Shown: in pieces, positions 8,165-18,400 of the stretch | Layout of the letters: each line of letters begins with the position of its first letter | How positions within the stretch are numbered: the stretch's first letter is position 1 | The notes under the pieces: model-generated | What the model was told of the DNA's origin: nothing | The model's database searches: none | What the model saw: only the letters and a program-made list of their open reading frames with translations | NCBI GenBank assembly: GCA_019638615.1 | Contig: JAHBTL010000026.1 | Span: 1-64,000, forward strand | DNA: 64,000 bases | Origin: Chitinophagaceae bacterium | GTDB taxonomy: Bacteria > Bacteroidota > Bacteroidia > Chitinophagales > Chitinophagaceae | Direction of reading: 5' to 3' | Translations under genes and position numbers: made by a program

Positions 8165-9940
8165 ATGAGCAGTGCAACTGAATTAATGAAAAGGAAAAAA
8201 TCAGAGAGCAGAGAAATTTCAACACAACCGAAAGGCAAGGTCAAAGCTCAAACCTCCATTAGTGGGAGCGTGGCTGTGTTGGAAGCATTGGTCGCGGAAG
8301 GGGTCACTGATTTTTTTGGCTATCCCGGTGGCGCTATTATGCCTATATATGACGCTTTATATGATTATACAGATACGCTCAATCATATACTCGTACGTCA
8401 TGAGCAGGGTGGGATACACGCCGCACAGGGTTATGCACGCACATCAGGCAAAGTAGGTGTGGTGTTCGCAACCAGCGGACCCGGCGCAACAAACCTGGTA
8501 ACCGGTTTGGCAGATGCGCAAATTGACAGTACACCGCTGGTGTGTATCACGGGGCAGGTATTTGCCCACCTGCTAGGAACAGACGCCTTTCAGGAAACAG
8601 ATGTGATCAATATTACCACACCTGTTACCAAATGGAATTACCAGGTTACCGACGCGAATGAAATTCCTTCGGTATTGGCCAAAGCATTTTATATAGCAAA
8701 AACAGGCAGGCCCGGCCCGGTGTTGATCGATATTACCAAGAATGCGCAGATCCAGCAATTCAATTACCAGGGATACAAGCCCTGCACGCATATTCGCAGC
8801 TATCGCCCCAAGCCGAACGTTCGCAAAGAATATATACAGGATGCAGCGGAGCTGATCAACCAAGCAAAGAAGCCATTTGTACTTTTGGGCCAGGGAGTGA
8901 TTTTGGGTAAAGCCGAAAAAGAATTCAGGGCCTTTATTGAAAAAGGGGGGCTGCCTGCCGCTTCTACCGTATTGGGGCTTAGCGCTATACCAACCGACCA
9001 TCCGCTGAATGTGGGTATGCTTGGTATGCATGGCAACTATGGCCCCAATGTGCTTACCAATGAGTGTGATGTATTGATCGCCGTGGGCATGCGCTTTGAT
9101 GATCGCGTAACCGGCAGGCTGGATAAATACGCAAAACAGGCAAAGGTCATTCATCTTGATATTGATCCTGCGGAAATAGATAAAAACGTACAGGCAACAG
9201 TACCTGTTTGGGGCGATTGTAAAGAAACATTGCCCATCCTTACCGCACTGATCGAGAAAAAGGATCACCCGGAATGGTTGAATAAATTCAGGGAAATGCA
9301 GGCAGAAGAAGAAGATGTGGTTATTAATGATGAATTGCATCCCAAAGGAGAGATAATGACAATGGGAGAGGTGTTGGATGTATTAAATGAGCTTACTAAA
9401 GGAGATGCTGTTATAGTAACCGATGTGGGCCAGCACCAGATGGTAGCGTGCCGTTATGCAAAATTCAATCAAACAAGGAGCAATGTAACGTCAGGCGGAT
9501 TAGGTACTATGGGTTTTGCGTTGCCTGCAGCTATTGGCGCCAAGTTCGGGGCAAAGGATCGCACGGTAGTGGCTATTATAGGCGATGGTGGCTTCCAGAT
9601 GACATTGCAGGAACTGGGTACCATTATGCAGTTTGACGTTGATGTAAAGATCATCATACTCAATAACAATTTCCTCGGCATGGTACGCCAGTGGCAGCAG
9701 TTGTTCCACGATAAGCGGTATTCTTTTGTAAATATTACCAGCCCTGATTTTGTAGCCGTAGCCAAAGGTTATAGCATTGCAGGAAAAAGCATTTCAAAAC
9801 GTGAAGGGTTGAAATCAGCTTTACAGGAAATGCTGGATCATAAAGGCTCTTACCTGCTGGAAGTAATGGTAGGTAAAGAAAACAATGTGTTCCCGATGGT
9901 GCCACAGGGTTGTGGCGTAGCCGAGATCAGGTTGAAATAA
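8165..9940 (+). CDS. ilvB: acetolactate synthase, large (catalytic) subunit
   Basis: ThDP-dependent condensation of pyruvate with pyruvate or 2-oxobutyrate, first common step of Val/Leu and Ile synthesis. FFGYPGGAIMPIYD near the N-terminus and the catalytic glutamate in RHEQGGIHAAQGYA (Glu80) mark the PYR domain. ThDP/Mg2+ binding is at GDGGFQMTLQEL (from residue 473) with ILNNNFLGMVRQWQQ after it. The first 35 residues are basic and Ser/Thr-rich, longer than in many homologues, so a later start is possible although the ATG at 8165 is well placed. It works with IlvH, encoded two genes downstream. Confidence 0.96.
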   Translation: MSSATELMKRKKSESREISTQPKGKVKAQTSISGSVAVLEALVAEGVTDFFGYPGGAIMPIYDALYDYTDTLNHILVRHEQGGIHAAQGYARTSGKVGVVFATSGPGATNLVTGLADAQIDSTPLVCITGQVFAHLLGTDAFQETDVINITTPVTKWNYQVTDANEIPSVLAKAFYIAKTGRPGPVLIDITKNAQIQQFNYQGYKPCTHIRSYRPKPNVRKEYIQDAAELINQAKKPFVLLGQGVILGKAEKEFRAFIEKGGLPAASTVLGLSAIPTDHPLNVGMLGMHGNYGPNVLTNECDVLIAVGMRFDDRVTGRLDKYAKQAKVIHLDIDPAEIDKNVQATVPVWGDCKETLPILTALIEKKDHPEWLNKFREMQAEEEDVVINDELHPKGEIMTMGEVLDVLNELTKGDAVIVTDVGQHQMVACRYAKFNQTRSNVTSGGLGTMGFALPAAIGAKFGAKDRTVVAIIGDGGFQMTLQELGTIMQFDVDVKIIILNNNFLGMVRQWQQLFHDKRYSFVNITSPDFVAVAKGYSIAGKSISKREGLKSALQEMLDHKGSYLLEVMVGKENNVFPMVPQGCGVAEIRLK

Positions 9941-9947
9941 ATAACGA

Positions 9948-10658
9948 ATGATGCAGAAATCAACCATAGAAGAGATCAGGGTTCGCTTCGACAATGATGT
10001 GGAACGTTTCTCAAATCTTGATACGGGCCAGGTATCTGCCATTGATGCAACCATTTCACTGGAACTGATCACCGAAGCGGCAAAGAGAATAATGCCTGCT
10101 GCCACGCAGTTGCTAGATGTAGGGTGCGGTGCCGGCAACTACACACTGATGATGCTGAAAAAGCTGCAGGGGCTTCATTGCACTTTGGTAGATCTAAGCA
10201 GGCCTATGCTGGATAAAGCGTTTGAAAGAGTGACTCAGCAAACAGATGGTGAGGTAAAAATTTTGCAGGGCGATATACGTGAAGCAGAACTACCCGGAGA
10301 GCATTTTGATATCATACTCGCGGGCGCCGTATTACATCATCTCCGCGATGATCACGACTGGGAAGCTACATTCAGCAAGTTGTACAGCTTGTTAAAGCCC
10401 GGTGGCTGTTTGATGATATCTGATCTTGTTATACAGGAAACAGCAGCAATCAGCGAATATACCTGGGAGCGCTATGGCGATTACCTGGAGGGTGTAAATG
10501 GGAAACCTTATCGCCGGAAAGTGATGGATTATATTGATAAGGAAGACTCACCCCGTTCTGTAACCTACCAGATGGAACTCATGAAAAAGGTTGGATTTCG
10601 CTCAACTGATATACTGCACAAGAATATGTGCTTTGCAGCTTTTGGCGGAATAAAATAA
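9948..10658 (+). CDS. SAM-dependent class I methyltransferase
   Basis: The Rossmann-type methyltransferase core shows motif I as LLDVGCGAGNYTLMML (around residue 60), an acidic residue after the second strand (LVDLSRPML), and FDIILAGAVLHHL as the post-motif. The substrate cannot be read from sequence. It begins 7 bases after ilvB stops and ends 25 bases before ilvH, so it splits the two acetolactate synthase subunit genes and must share their transcript. No membrane or signal segment is present. A link to branched-chain synthesis is suggested only by this position. Confidence 0.85.
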   Translation: MMQKSTIEEIRVRFDNDVERFSNLDTGQVSAIDATISLELITEAAKRIMPAATQLLDVGCGAGNYTLMMLKKLQGLHCTLVDLSRPMLDKAFERVTQQTDGEVKILQGDIREAELPGEHFDIILAGAVLHHLRDDHDWEATFSKLYSLLKPGGCLMISDLVIQETAAISEYTWERYGDYLEGVNGKPYRRKVMDYIDKEDSPRSVTYQMELMKKVGFRSTDILHKNMCFAAFGGIK

Positions 10659-10683
10659 AATATCACACTTAGAACTTAAAGAA

Positions 10684-11271
10684 ATGAAACAGGAATTTAC
10701 CATAACAGTATACACCGAAAATCATATCGGCCTGCTTAATCGTATTGCCATCATGTTTTCGCGCAGGAAAATAAACATTGAGAGCCTGAACACTTCTCCC
10801 TCGGAAGTGGAAGGCATTCATCGTTTTACCATTGTAATTCATGAGGTGGAAGAAGTTGTTAAAAAGCTGGTTCGACAGATAGAAAAGCAGGTAGAAGTGC
10901 TGAAAGCTTATTATAATAACAATGATGAAATTGTGTGGCAGGAGCTGGCATTGTACAAAGTGTCTACCGATAAAGTAATTGAAGATGTAAAAGTAGAGCG
11001 CTTGTTGCGCCAGTATGGTGCACGCGCGGTGGTTATCCGTAAAGATTATACGGTGTTTGAAACATCCGGTCACAGGGAAGAAATTAACAAGCTCGTTGAA
11101 GTATTGGGAGACCTGGGTTTGATAGAGTTTGTGAGAAGCGCCAGGGTAGCTATTATAAACGCAAGCAATGGCTTTTATGAAAAGCTCAAAGAGTTCGAGG
11201 AAGAAAAGCCGGGATCTGAAATAGTGGAGAACGAATTTCTTGATAAGCAGGATGAGGTGTTTTCGATGTAA
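10684..11271 (+). CDS. ilvH: acetolactate synthase, small (regulatory) subunit
   Basis: Regulatory partner of IlvB that stimulates the catalytic subunit and, in known homologues, gives feedback inhibition by valine. The N-terminal ACT domain is clear (EFTITVYTENHIGLLNRIAIMFSRRKINIESLNTS split over residues 3-40). A second ACT-like domain follows from about residue 80 to 165 (VERLLRQYGARAVVIRKDYTVFETSG). The tail is acidic. At 195 residues it is slightly longer than the ~165 of many homologues. Confidence 0.94.
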   Translation: MKQEFTITVYTENHIGLLNRIAIMFSRRKINIESLNTSPSEVEGIHRFTIVIHEVEEVVKKLVRQIEKQVEVLKAYYNNNDEIVWQELALYKVSTDKVIEDVKVERLLRQYGARAVVIRKDYTVFETSGHREEINKLVEVLGDLGLIEFVRSARVAIINASNGFYEKLKEFEEEKPGSEIVENEFLDKQDEVFSM

Positions 11272-11276
11272 AGAAA

Positions 11277-11350
11277 AGCTGTCAGGTATCAGCCATCAGC
11301 TATGAGCAATGCACTGCATCAAACAAAAGCGGATAGCTGGCTGCTGATAG
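11277..11350. repeat. intergenic repeat of the 'tatcagccatcagctatgagc' class
   Basis: Words at 11280-11310 (gtcaggtatcagccatcagc) and their near reverse complement at about 11333-11352 (tagctggctgctgatagc) flank a short spacer. The same class occurs at 134-170 and 37757-37795. It is non-coding and lies inside the ilv operon between ilvH and the DinB gene. Confidence 0.5.
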
Positions 11351-11371
11351 CTAAAATTTGAAATACAAATC

Positions 11372-11875
11372 ATGAACAAATTGTTCGACATCATATACAC
11401 CGGCAGAAATAATTTTGTAAAGCTTATTGACAGGCTTTCTATTGAACAATTGAACGAAATTCCGAAAGGCTTTAATAATAACATTGCCTGGAATTTTGGG
11501 CATATTGTAGTAAGCCAGCAAACGCTGTGTTATGTACGGGCAGGACTTACGCCCCATATAGACGAATATTTTGTTAATAGGTACCAGAAAGGAACCAAAC
11601 CCGAAAGCTTTATAGCAGGAAGCGAAATAGCTACTTTAAAGGAATGTGCATTTTCATTGATAGACCAATTAAAAAAAGATCTGGAAGAGGATAAGTTTGC
11701 AGGATATATTACTTTTGCGACCCAGTTTGGTGTTGAACTGACCTGTATAAACGACGCTATAGCTTATTTTGCTACGCACGATACGTTGCATCTTGGCTAT
11801 GCGATGGCAATAGCAAGGCATTTTTCAGCACAAAATAATTTTTCCAATTTTCAACATATCAAATTTTCAAACTAA
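11372..11875 (+). CDS. DinB family protein
   Basis: The 167-residue protein fits the DinB/YfiT-like four-helix bundle. The metal-binding histidines are seen in WNFGHIVVSQQ (about residue 48) and in THDTLHLGYAMAIARH near the C-terminus. Known relatives include bacillithiol and mycothiol transferases and many uncharacterised damage-induced proteins, so the reaction cannot be assigned. It lies 4 bases before ilvC and is presumably co-transcribed in the ilv operon. Confidence 0.82.
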   Translation: MNKLFDIIYTGRNNFVKLIDRLSIEQLNEIPKGFNNNIAWNFGHIVVSQQTLCYVRAGLTPHIDEYFVNRYQKGTKPESFIAGSEIATLKECAFSLIDQLKKDLEEDKFAGYITFATQFGVELTCINDAIAYFATHDTLHLGYAMAIARHFSAQNNFSNFQHIKFSN

Positions 11876-11879
11876 CAAC

Positions 11880-12929
11880 ATGGCAAAATTAAATTTCGGC
11901 GGCGTTGAGGAAAACGTAGTAACACGTGACGAATTTCCGTTAAGCAAAGCCCAGGAAGTATTAAAGAACGAAACGATTGCAGTTATAGGATACGGCGTTC
12001 AGGGCCCGGGACAGGCATTGAACCAGAGAGACAATGGCATTAACGTAATTGTTGGCCAGCGTAAAAATTCTAAAACCTGGGATAAAGCTGTGAAAGATGG
12101 TTTTGTGCCTGGGGAAACTTTGTTTGAAATTGAAGAAGCTTTACAGAAAGGTACCATTATCTGCTATCTTTTAAGCGATGCGGCCCAGATTGAATTATGG
12201 CCTACCGTAAAAAAACATCTTACTCCCGGTAAGGCATTGTATTTTTCTCATGGTTTCGGCATCACCTTCAACGAGCAAACCGGTATCGTTCCTCCCAAAG
12301 ATGTAGATGTATTCCTGGTTGCTCCAAAAGGTTCAGGCACTTCATTGCGCCGCATGTTTTTGCAGGGCCGTGGCCTGAACAGCAGCTATGCAATTTACCA
12401 GGACGCTACCGGTAAAGCAAAAGACCGCGTAATTGCGTTGGGCATTGCCGTAGGAAGCGGTTATTTGTTTGAAACCGATTTCAAAAAAGAAGTATTCAGC
12501 GATCTTACCGGTGAACGTGGCACTTTAATGGGCGCTATACAGGGGATATTTGCTGCTCAATTCCAGGTATTGCGCGATAAAGGACATTCTCCTTCGGAGG
12601 CCTTTAATGAAACGGTGGAAGAGCTTACCCAATCATTAATGCCGCTGGTGGCTGAAAACGGAATGGACTGGATGTATGCCAACTGCTCTACAACTGCTCA
12701 GCGCGGTGCACTGGACTGGTGGAAAAAATTCCGTGACGCCACAGCGCCAGTATTTAAAGAACTGTATGAAAGTGTAGCGACAGGTAAAGAATCCCAGCGT
12801 TCTATCGACAGCAACAGTAAAGCTGATTATCGCGAAAAGCTTGAAGAAGAATTGAAAGAGCTGCGTGAAAGCGAAATGTGGCAGGCCGGTAAAACCGTAA
12901 GGAGCCTGCGTCCTGAGAATCAGAAATAA
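11880..12929 (+). CDS. ilvC: ketol-acid reductoisomerase (plant-like form)
   Basis: NADPH- and Mg2+-dependent isomerisation and reduction of acetolactate or acetohydroxybutyrate. The Rossmann motif is AVIGYGVQGPGQALNQRDNG (residues 33-52). The C-terminal helical domain carries SDLTGERGTLMGAIQGIFAAQ, whose acid residues bind Mg2+. This GERG...G segment and the 349-residue length match the plant-like variety common in Bacteroidota rather than the usual class I bacterial form. It begins 4 bases after the DinB gene. Confidence 0.95.
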   Translation: MAKLNFGGVEENVVTRDEFPLSKAQEVLKNETIAVIGYGVQGPGQALNQRDNGINVIVGQRKNSKTWDKAVKDGFVPGETLFEIEEALQKGTIICYLLSDAAQIELWPTVKKHLTPGKALYFSHGFGITFNEQTGIVPPKDVDVFLVAPKGSGTSLRRMFLQGRGLNSSYAIYQDATGKAKDRVIALGIAVGSGYLFETDFKKEVFSDLTGERGTLMGAIQGIFAAQFQVLRDKGHSPSEAFNETVEELTQSLMPLVAENGMDWMYANCSTTAQRGALDWWKKFRDATAPVFKELYESVATGKESQRSIDSNSKADYREKLEEELKELRESEMWQAGKTVRSLRPENQK

Positions 12930-12932
12930 ATC

Positions 12933-13079
12933 TCACCACATAGACATATAGAAATATAGAAAGCTGTTAATGTGGGCGATGTGTTGAGTATGCAATCACA
13001 TATTTTCTGCAAGCTGCTGCTAAATAATAAGTACGCTTTCTTTAAATCTTATGTTCCTATTTACCTATGTGGTAAAATC
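12933..13079. repeat. inverted intergenic words 'ccacatag... / ...ctatgtggt'
   Basis: The gap between ilvC and ilvA opens with caccacatagacatatag and closes with ttcctatttacctatgtggt. Its outer words CACCACATAG and CTATGTGGTA are reverse complements. The interior also holds 'atagaaag' against 'ctttctt'. I see no ORF, terminator or promoter. It belongs to the same style of gap-filling repeat as the other blocks listed here. Confidence 0.45.
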
Positions 13080-13085
13080 TAGTGA

Positions 13086-14393
13086 ATGATGAATGAGGCG
13101 GATAATACAAGAGTGGTAAACAAGAATGCTATAATAGCAAAAAGCCTTCCCGCATGGTCGGGGAGGCTTAATTTTCATGATGCGGTTTACCGGCTCAAAA
13201 AAATTGTAAACCGTACACCTTTAATGTACAACCCAAACCTGTCCCGCAGGTATGGTTGTGAAGTATATCTTAAAAGGGAAGATCTTCAGATAGCCCGTTC
13301 CTATAAACTTCGCGGCGCTTACAACATGATCTCAGGTCTTACGGAAGATCAGAAAAAGAAAGGCGTGGTTTGTGCCAGCGCCGGAAATCATGCGCAGGGC
13401 TTTGCACATAGCTGCAAAAAATTAGCCATCAAAGGCGTGATATTCATGCCCGTTATCACACCCAAACAAAAGATCAGCCAAACGAAAATGTTTGGCGAGG
13501 ATTATATAGAGATAAAACTGGTAGGAGATACATTTGACGATTGCGCTGCGGCTGCCAAATCGTATACCGCTGAAAATGATATGGTGTTTATACCTCCTTT
13601 CGATGATTATAGCATTATTGAAGGACAGGGGACCGTGGCGGTGGAGATACTGGAAGACGCTTCTGATATTGATTATGTATTTGTACCTGTAGGCGGCGGC
13701 GGCTTATGCGCCGGTATTGGCGCTTATTTTAAAACCTTCAGCCCCCAAACAAAAGTTATTGGTGTTGAGCCTGCCGGCGCGCCTTCCATGAAGGCGGCCC
13801 TTGATGCTGGTCACCCGGTTACCCTTAATGAAATAGACCGCTTTGTAGATGGAGCAGCGGTAAAGCGTATCGGAGATATTACTTATGAGATTTGCAGTAA
13901 GGTTATGGATGATATGGTGCTTGTCCCCGAAGGAAGAATATGCACTATTATATTGAGATTATATAATGAAGATGCCATAGTGGTTGAACCCGCCGGCGCT
14001 TTGTCTATTGCCGCACTGGAGCAGTGTACAGAGGAAATCAGGGGAAAAAAAGTAGTTTGCATAGTAAGCGGTGGCAATAATGATATAGACAGGATGCCGG
14101 AAATAAAAGAAAGATCATTACAATTTGAAGGCCTTAAATACTATTTCCTCGTCAATTTTGCCCAGCGCCCCGGTGCATTAAAAGAATTTGTAAATAATGT
14201 TTTAGGACCGGAAGATGATATTACCCGCTTTGAATATCTGCAAAAAACCAATAAAGAAGCCGGGCCTGCCCTGGTAGGGATTGAATTACAGGACAGGAAC
14301 GATTATATAAGATTGATCGAAAATATGAAACGATATCAGATCAACTTCTCTGAGATCAATAAAGATGACCGGTTGCTCTCTTACCTGGTATAA
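13086..14393 (+). CDS. ilvA: threonine dehydratase (biosynthetic)
   Basis: PLP-dependent deamination of threonine to 2-oxobutyrate, committing threonine to isoleucine. The PLP lysine is in SYKLRGAYNMISG (about residue 75). SAGNHAQGFAHSC and VPVGGGGLCAG bind the cofactor. From about residue 345 a single ACT-like domain (YYFLVNFAQRPGALKEFVNNVLG) gives the likely isoleucine feedback site. At 435 residues it is the one-ACT form. It is the last pathway gene of the ilv block. I chose the first ATG at 13086; the next codon is also ATG. Confidence 0.94.
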   Translation: MMNEADNTRVVNKNAIIAKSLPAWSGRLNFHDAVYRLKKIVNRTPLMYNPNLSRRYGCEVYLKREDLQIARSYKLRGAYNMISGLTEDQKKKGVVCASAGNHAQGFAHSCKKLAIKGVIFMPVITPKQKISQTKMFGEDYIEIKLVGDTFDDCAAAAKSYTAENDMVFIPPFDDYSIIEGQGTVAVEILEDASDIDYVFVPVGGGGLCAGIGAYFKTFSPQTKVIGVEPAGAPSMKAALDAGHPVTLNEIDRFVDGAAVKRIGDITYEICSKVMDDMVLVPEGRICTIILRLYNEDAIVVEPAGALSIAALEQCTEEIRGKKVVCIVSGGNNDIDRMPEIKERSLQFEGLKYYFLVNFAQRPGALKEFVNNVLGPEDDITRFEYLQKTNKEAGPALVGIELQDRNDYIRLIENMKRYQINFSEINKDDRLLSYLV

Positions 14394-14411
14394 AATAGTA
14401 AAATAGAATGC

Positions 14412-15202
14412 TTGAAAAAAATTGATTTACAAATAATACCAATTGACCTGGCAGAGCAGTATAAAGGTAGCTTTGCCCCGGCGCTGCAAAAGCGTTTCGA
14501 TGAATTGCACGACAGTGAGTTAAGTATTGAAACTGTAGTTTTTACACTTCTGTTTCGGCAGTTTTCTCATCAAAGATTGAAGGAGAGGAGATTGACCTGG
14601 ATCCGTTCATAAAACACAAACGATTCGGTGTAAAGTATCAGCCCGACTATACAAGGAAAATTGATGACTTGTATGATACGTATTTATTTGCACAACACAA
14701 CAAACTCACACCGAAAACACTTGAACAGGCACAGGCACAACTCACCAAACACATTTTGCAGAAACCGCAGCAAGGAAAATTCAGAACAGGAGACATGTTT
14801 GTAGTTACCAAAAACGGTAAGATAGAATATGTAGCCGCAGTGCCTGATAAGGTAAAAACTGAAATGAAAAAATTGTATGCCGACATGGAAACATTATTGG
14901 CAACCGATTTAAGCTTTGAGGAAATCTTTTTTTTCGCTTCCCTGTTGCATTTGGTATTTGTAAAAATCCATCCGTTTGAAGATGGCAACGGCAGAACATC
15001 GCGACTATTGGAAAAATGGTTTCTGGCACAGAAACTTGGCAACAATGCCTGGTTCGTGCAAAGCGAAAGAAATTACTATAACCAACATCAAACCTATTAT
15101 GGCAACATCAGGCGATTGGGGCCGGAATATGACGAACTGAAATATTCAGAAGCGCTTCTGTTTTTGCAAATGCTTCCAAACGCAATTAACTACAAAGGAT
15201 AA
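14412..15202 (+). pseudogene. Fic family protein gene broken by a frameshift
   Basis: The first frame (from TTG 14412) encodes a Fic-type N-terminus for about 40 residues and then runs into unrelated sequence, stopping at 14612. From 14531 the +2-phase frame resumes the family pattern, with S-F-Y-T-S-V-S-A-V-F and the inhibitory-helix motif SSKIEGEE at 14567-14590. It then continues with the catalytic HPFEDGNGR and stops at 15202. A single missing base near 14536, just before a run of five T, explains the split. Fic enzymes usually transfer AMP to target proteins. The catalytic motif is intact, so this may be a fresh mutation, a sequencing error or a slippage switch. It lies 18 bases after ilvA. 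Confidence 0.8.
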
Positions 15203-15404
15203 TCAATAAGTAATATCTCTACAGCCAATGCAAATCGCCTGTTCCGAAACAGTTTCAATAAAGTACATTATTTACCCCCTTTTTTCTAACAGGGTATATT
15301 TCTTTCCTGTTTTTTTTGTATTTTTATCCTCTTGCCCGCCATATGATTAGAAAAAATTTATTTTTTTTCTATCTTTTTTGATTTTTATTTAAATATTCCT
15401 TTTT

Positions 15405-18400
15405 ATGGTTAATAAAGGCTTGTACGAACCTGAGTTTGAACGTGATTCCTGTGGTGTTGGTTTTGTTGCCAATATTAAGGGTAATAAGTCGCACCAGATC
15501 ATCTCTGACGCGCTTACGATCCTGGAAAATATGGAGCATCGTGGTGCCTGTGGCTGTGAAAATAATACAGGTGACGGAGCGGGCATTATGATCCAGGTGC
15601 CTCATGAGTTCTTTTTTGCAGAGTGTGTGAAGCTCGGTGTACACCTGCCTTCTTTCGGAAGATACGGGGTGGGAGTGATCTTCTTTCCCAAAGAAATCCG
15701 GCTCCGGGAGGAATGCCGTGAGATTTTTGCCCGCGCTGCCGAAAAACTGGGGCTTGAAATACTTACTTACCGAAAGATTCCCGTAAATACTTCCGGTATC
15801 GGCCCTACAGCATTATCAGTGGAGCCGGAAATGGAACATGTATTCATTGCATGTCCTGACTATATCCAGGATCCGGAAGAATTTGAAAGAAAACTCTTTG
15901 TTCTCCGCAACTATGCCACTCATACCATCAACAATACTGTTAAAAAAGATAGTATAGGGTTTTACATCCCTTCCCTTTCTTATAAAACAGTCACTTATAA
16001 AGGCCAGTTAACCAGCGGCCAGGTACGTCATTATTTTACCGATCTCTCTAATAAAACAGTGGTAAGTGCTTTTGGGCTGGTTCATTCAAGATTTGCTACC
16101 AATACCTTTCCTTCGTGGAAGTTGGCACAGCCTTTCCGCTTCATAGCCCATAACGGGGAGATCAATACCCTCCAGGGCAACCTGAACTGGCTGAAAACCA
16201 GTGAAAAAGGATTTTCTTCCCCTTATTTCTCCAAAGAAGAAATGGAGATGCTGTTGCCGATCGTTTCCAACGGGCTTTCAGATTCGGCATGCCTCGACAA
16301 CATGGTTGAACTGCTTACATTGTCCGGGCGTTCTTTGCCTCATGTAATGATGATGCTCATCCCCGAAGCATGGGATGGCAATGATAAAATGGATCCGGTT
16401 AAAAAGGCGTTTTATGAATATCATGCCGCCATCATGGAACCCTGGGATGGCCCGGCTTCCATATCGTTTACCGACGGTCGGATCATCGGCGCCACCCTCG
16501 ACAGGAACGGTCTTCGCCCTTCGCGGTTTTGTGTAACACACGACGAGCGGGTGATCATGGCGTCAGAAACAGGAGCGCTGCCTGTTGATCCGCGGATAGT
16601 TAAAAGCTACGGCAGGTTACAGCCCGGTAAAATGTTCGTGGTGGATATGGAGCAGGGAAGGATCATCAGCGATGAAGAACTGAAGCAGGATATATGCAGC
16701 CGCAAGCCTTACAGCGACTGGTTGAACCAGTATAAAATACGTCTGGAAGAACTGGATTCCCCGCGCGTAACTTTTACGCATCTTTCTGAGGAATCTGTTT
16801 TCAAATACCAGAAAGCATTCGGCTACAGTACCGAAGATGTGGAGACCCTGATCAGACCCATGGCCATTGATGCCAAAGAACCTGTAGGGTCCATGGGCAC
16901 GGATGTACCGTTAGCGGTACTTTCCGATCAGCCGCAGCATCTCAGCAGCTATTTCAAGCAATTGTTTGCGCAGGTTACCAATCCGCCTATTGATCCTATA
17001 CGGGAAAGACTGGTAATGAGTCTTGCATCGTATGTGGGCAACAATGGCAATTTGCTGGCGGAAGATCCAAGGCACTGCCACGCGGTATCTCTTAAACAGC
17101 CTATACTTACCAGCACGGAGCTTGAAAAGTTAAGAAGTATTGATACGGGCATTTTCCAGGCAAAAACATTGCAGTGTTATTTCAGGGCAGATGGTAAGCC
17201 CGGGTCGCTCAAAGCGGGCATTGACCGTCTTTGCCGTTATGCGGTAGACGCGGTACAGGATGGCTTTGAAGTGATCATCCTTTCAGACCGTGCCATAGAT
17301 TCAGACCATGCGGCCATTCCATCGCTGCTGGCGGTATCTTCCGTACACCACCACCTCATCCGTAAAGGATACCGGGGGCAGGTGGGCATAGTGGTAGAAG
17401 CCGGGGATGTTTGGGAAGTGCATCATTTTGCCTGTTTGATAGGCTTCGGAGCCACGGCCATTAACCCTTACCTGGCGCTGGCAACCATTCGCACCATGAA
17501 GGCCACCAGGAGGTGGGAAACTGAGCAGGAATGGGAAACATTGCGTAAGAACTATGTAAAGGCCGTTTGCGACGGGTTGTTGAAAGTATTCTCTAAAATG
17601 GGTATTTCCACGCTCCAGAGCTACCAGGGCGCCCAGATATTTGAAATACTTGGACTGAACCAGGATGTGGTAAGCAAATATTTCACCGGGGCGGTAAGCC
17701 GTATTGAAGGTATGGGGCTGGATGAAATAGCCAAAGAAGCGCTTGCCAAACATACTCTTGCATTCAACCAGAAAAAAATTCCTGTAGACCGCCTGTCGGT
17801 GGGAGGCATATACCAGTGGAAGAGGAAAGGTGAGTTTCATCTTTTCAATCCGCAAACCATTCACCTGTTGCAGTATTCAACCAGGATGAATGACTACAAT
17901 ACTTTCAAAAAGTACAGCAAAACCGTGAACGACCAGGGCGAGAAAGCCTGTACGCTCCGGAGCTTGTTCAGGTTTAAAAGGAACCGGCCTTCTATTTCCA
18001 TCGACGAAGTAGAGCCTGCAGAAAATATATACAGGCGTTTTGCCACAGGGGCCATGTCTTTTGGTTCTATTTCGTGGGAAGCGCATACTACACTTGCTAT
18101 TGCCATGAACCGCCTGGGTGGTAAAAGCAATACCGGCGAAGGGGGTGAAGATGAAAAACGGTATGAACTGCTGCCCAATGGCGACTCGATGCGTTCCGCT
18201 ATCAAGCAGGTAGCGTCTGCGAGATTTGGTGTAACAAGCCAATATCTCACCGAAGCGGATGAATTGCAGATCAAAATGGCACAGGGCGCTAAACCCGGCG
18301 AAGGTGGCCAGTTGCCCGGCGACAAGGTAGATGACTGGATCGGAAGAGTGCGTCACTCAACCCCGGGCGTGGGTTTGATCTCTCCTCCTCCGCATCATGA

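Noticed and set aside
8573..9340. 255-codon minus-strand frame opposite ilvB
   Set aside because: It has no recognisable domain and lies wholly within the acetolactate synthase gene.
15203..15404. A leader peptide or riboswitch before gltB
   Set aside because: The gap is T-rich but has no clear hairpin set or biased short ORF.
17301..18356. Several minus-strand frames opposite gltB
   Set aside because: Shadows of the glutamate synthase frame, which is intact over 1503 codons.
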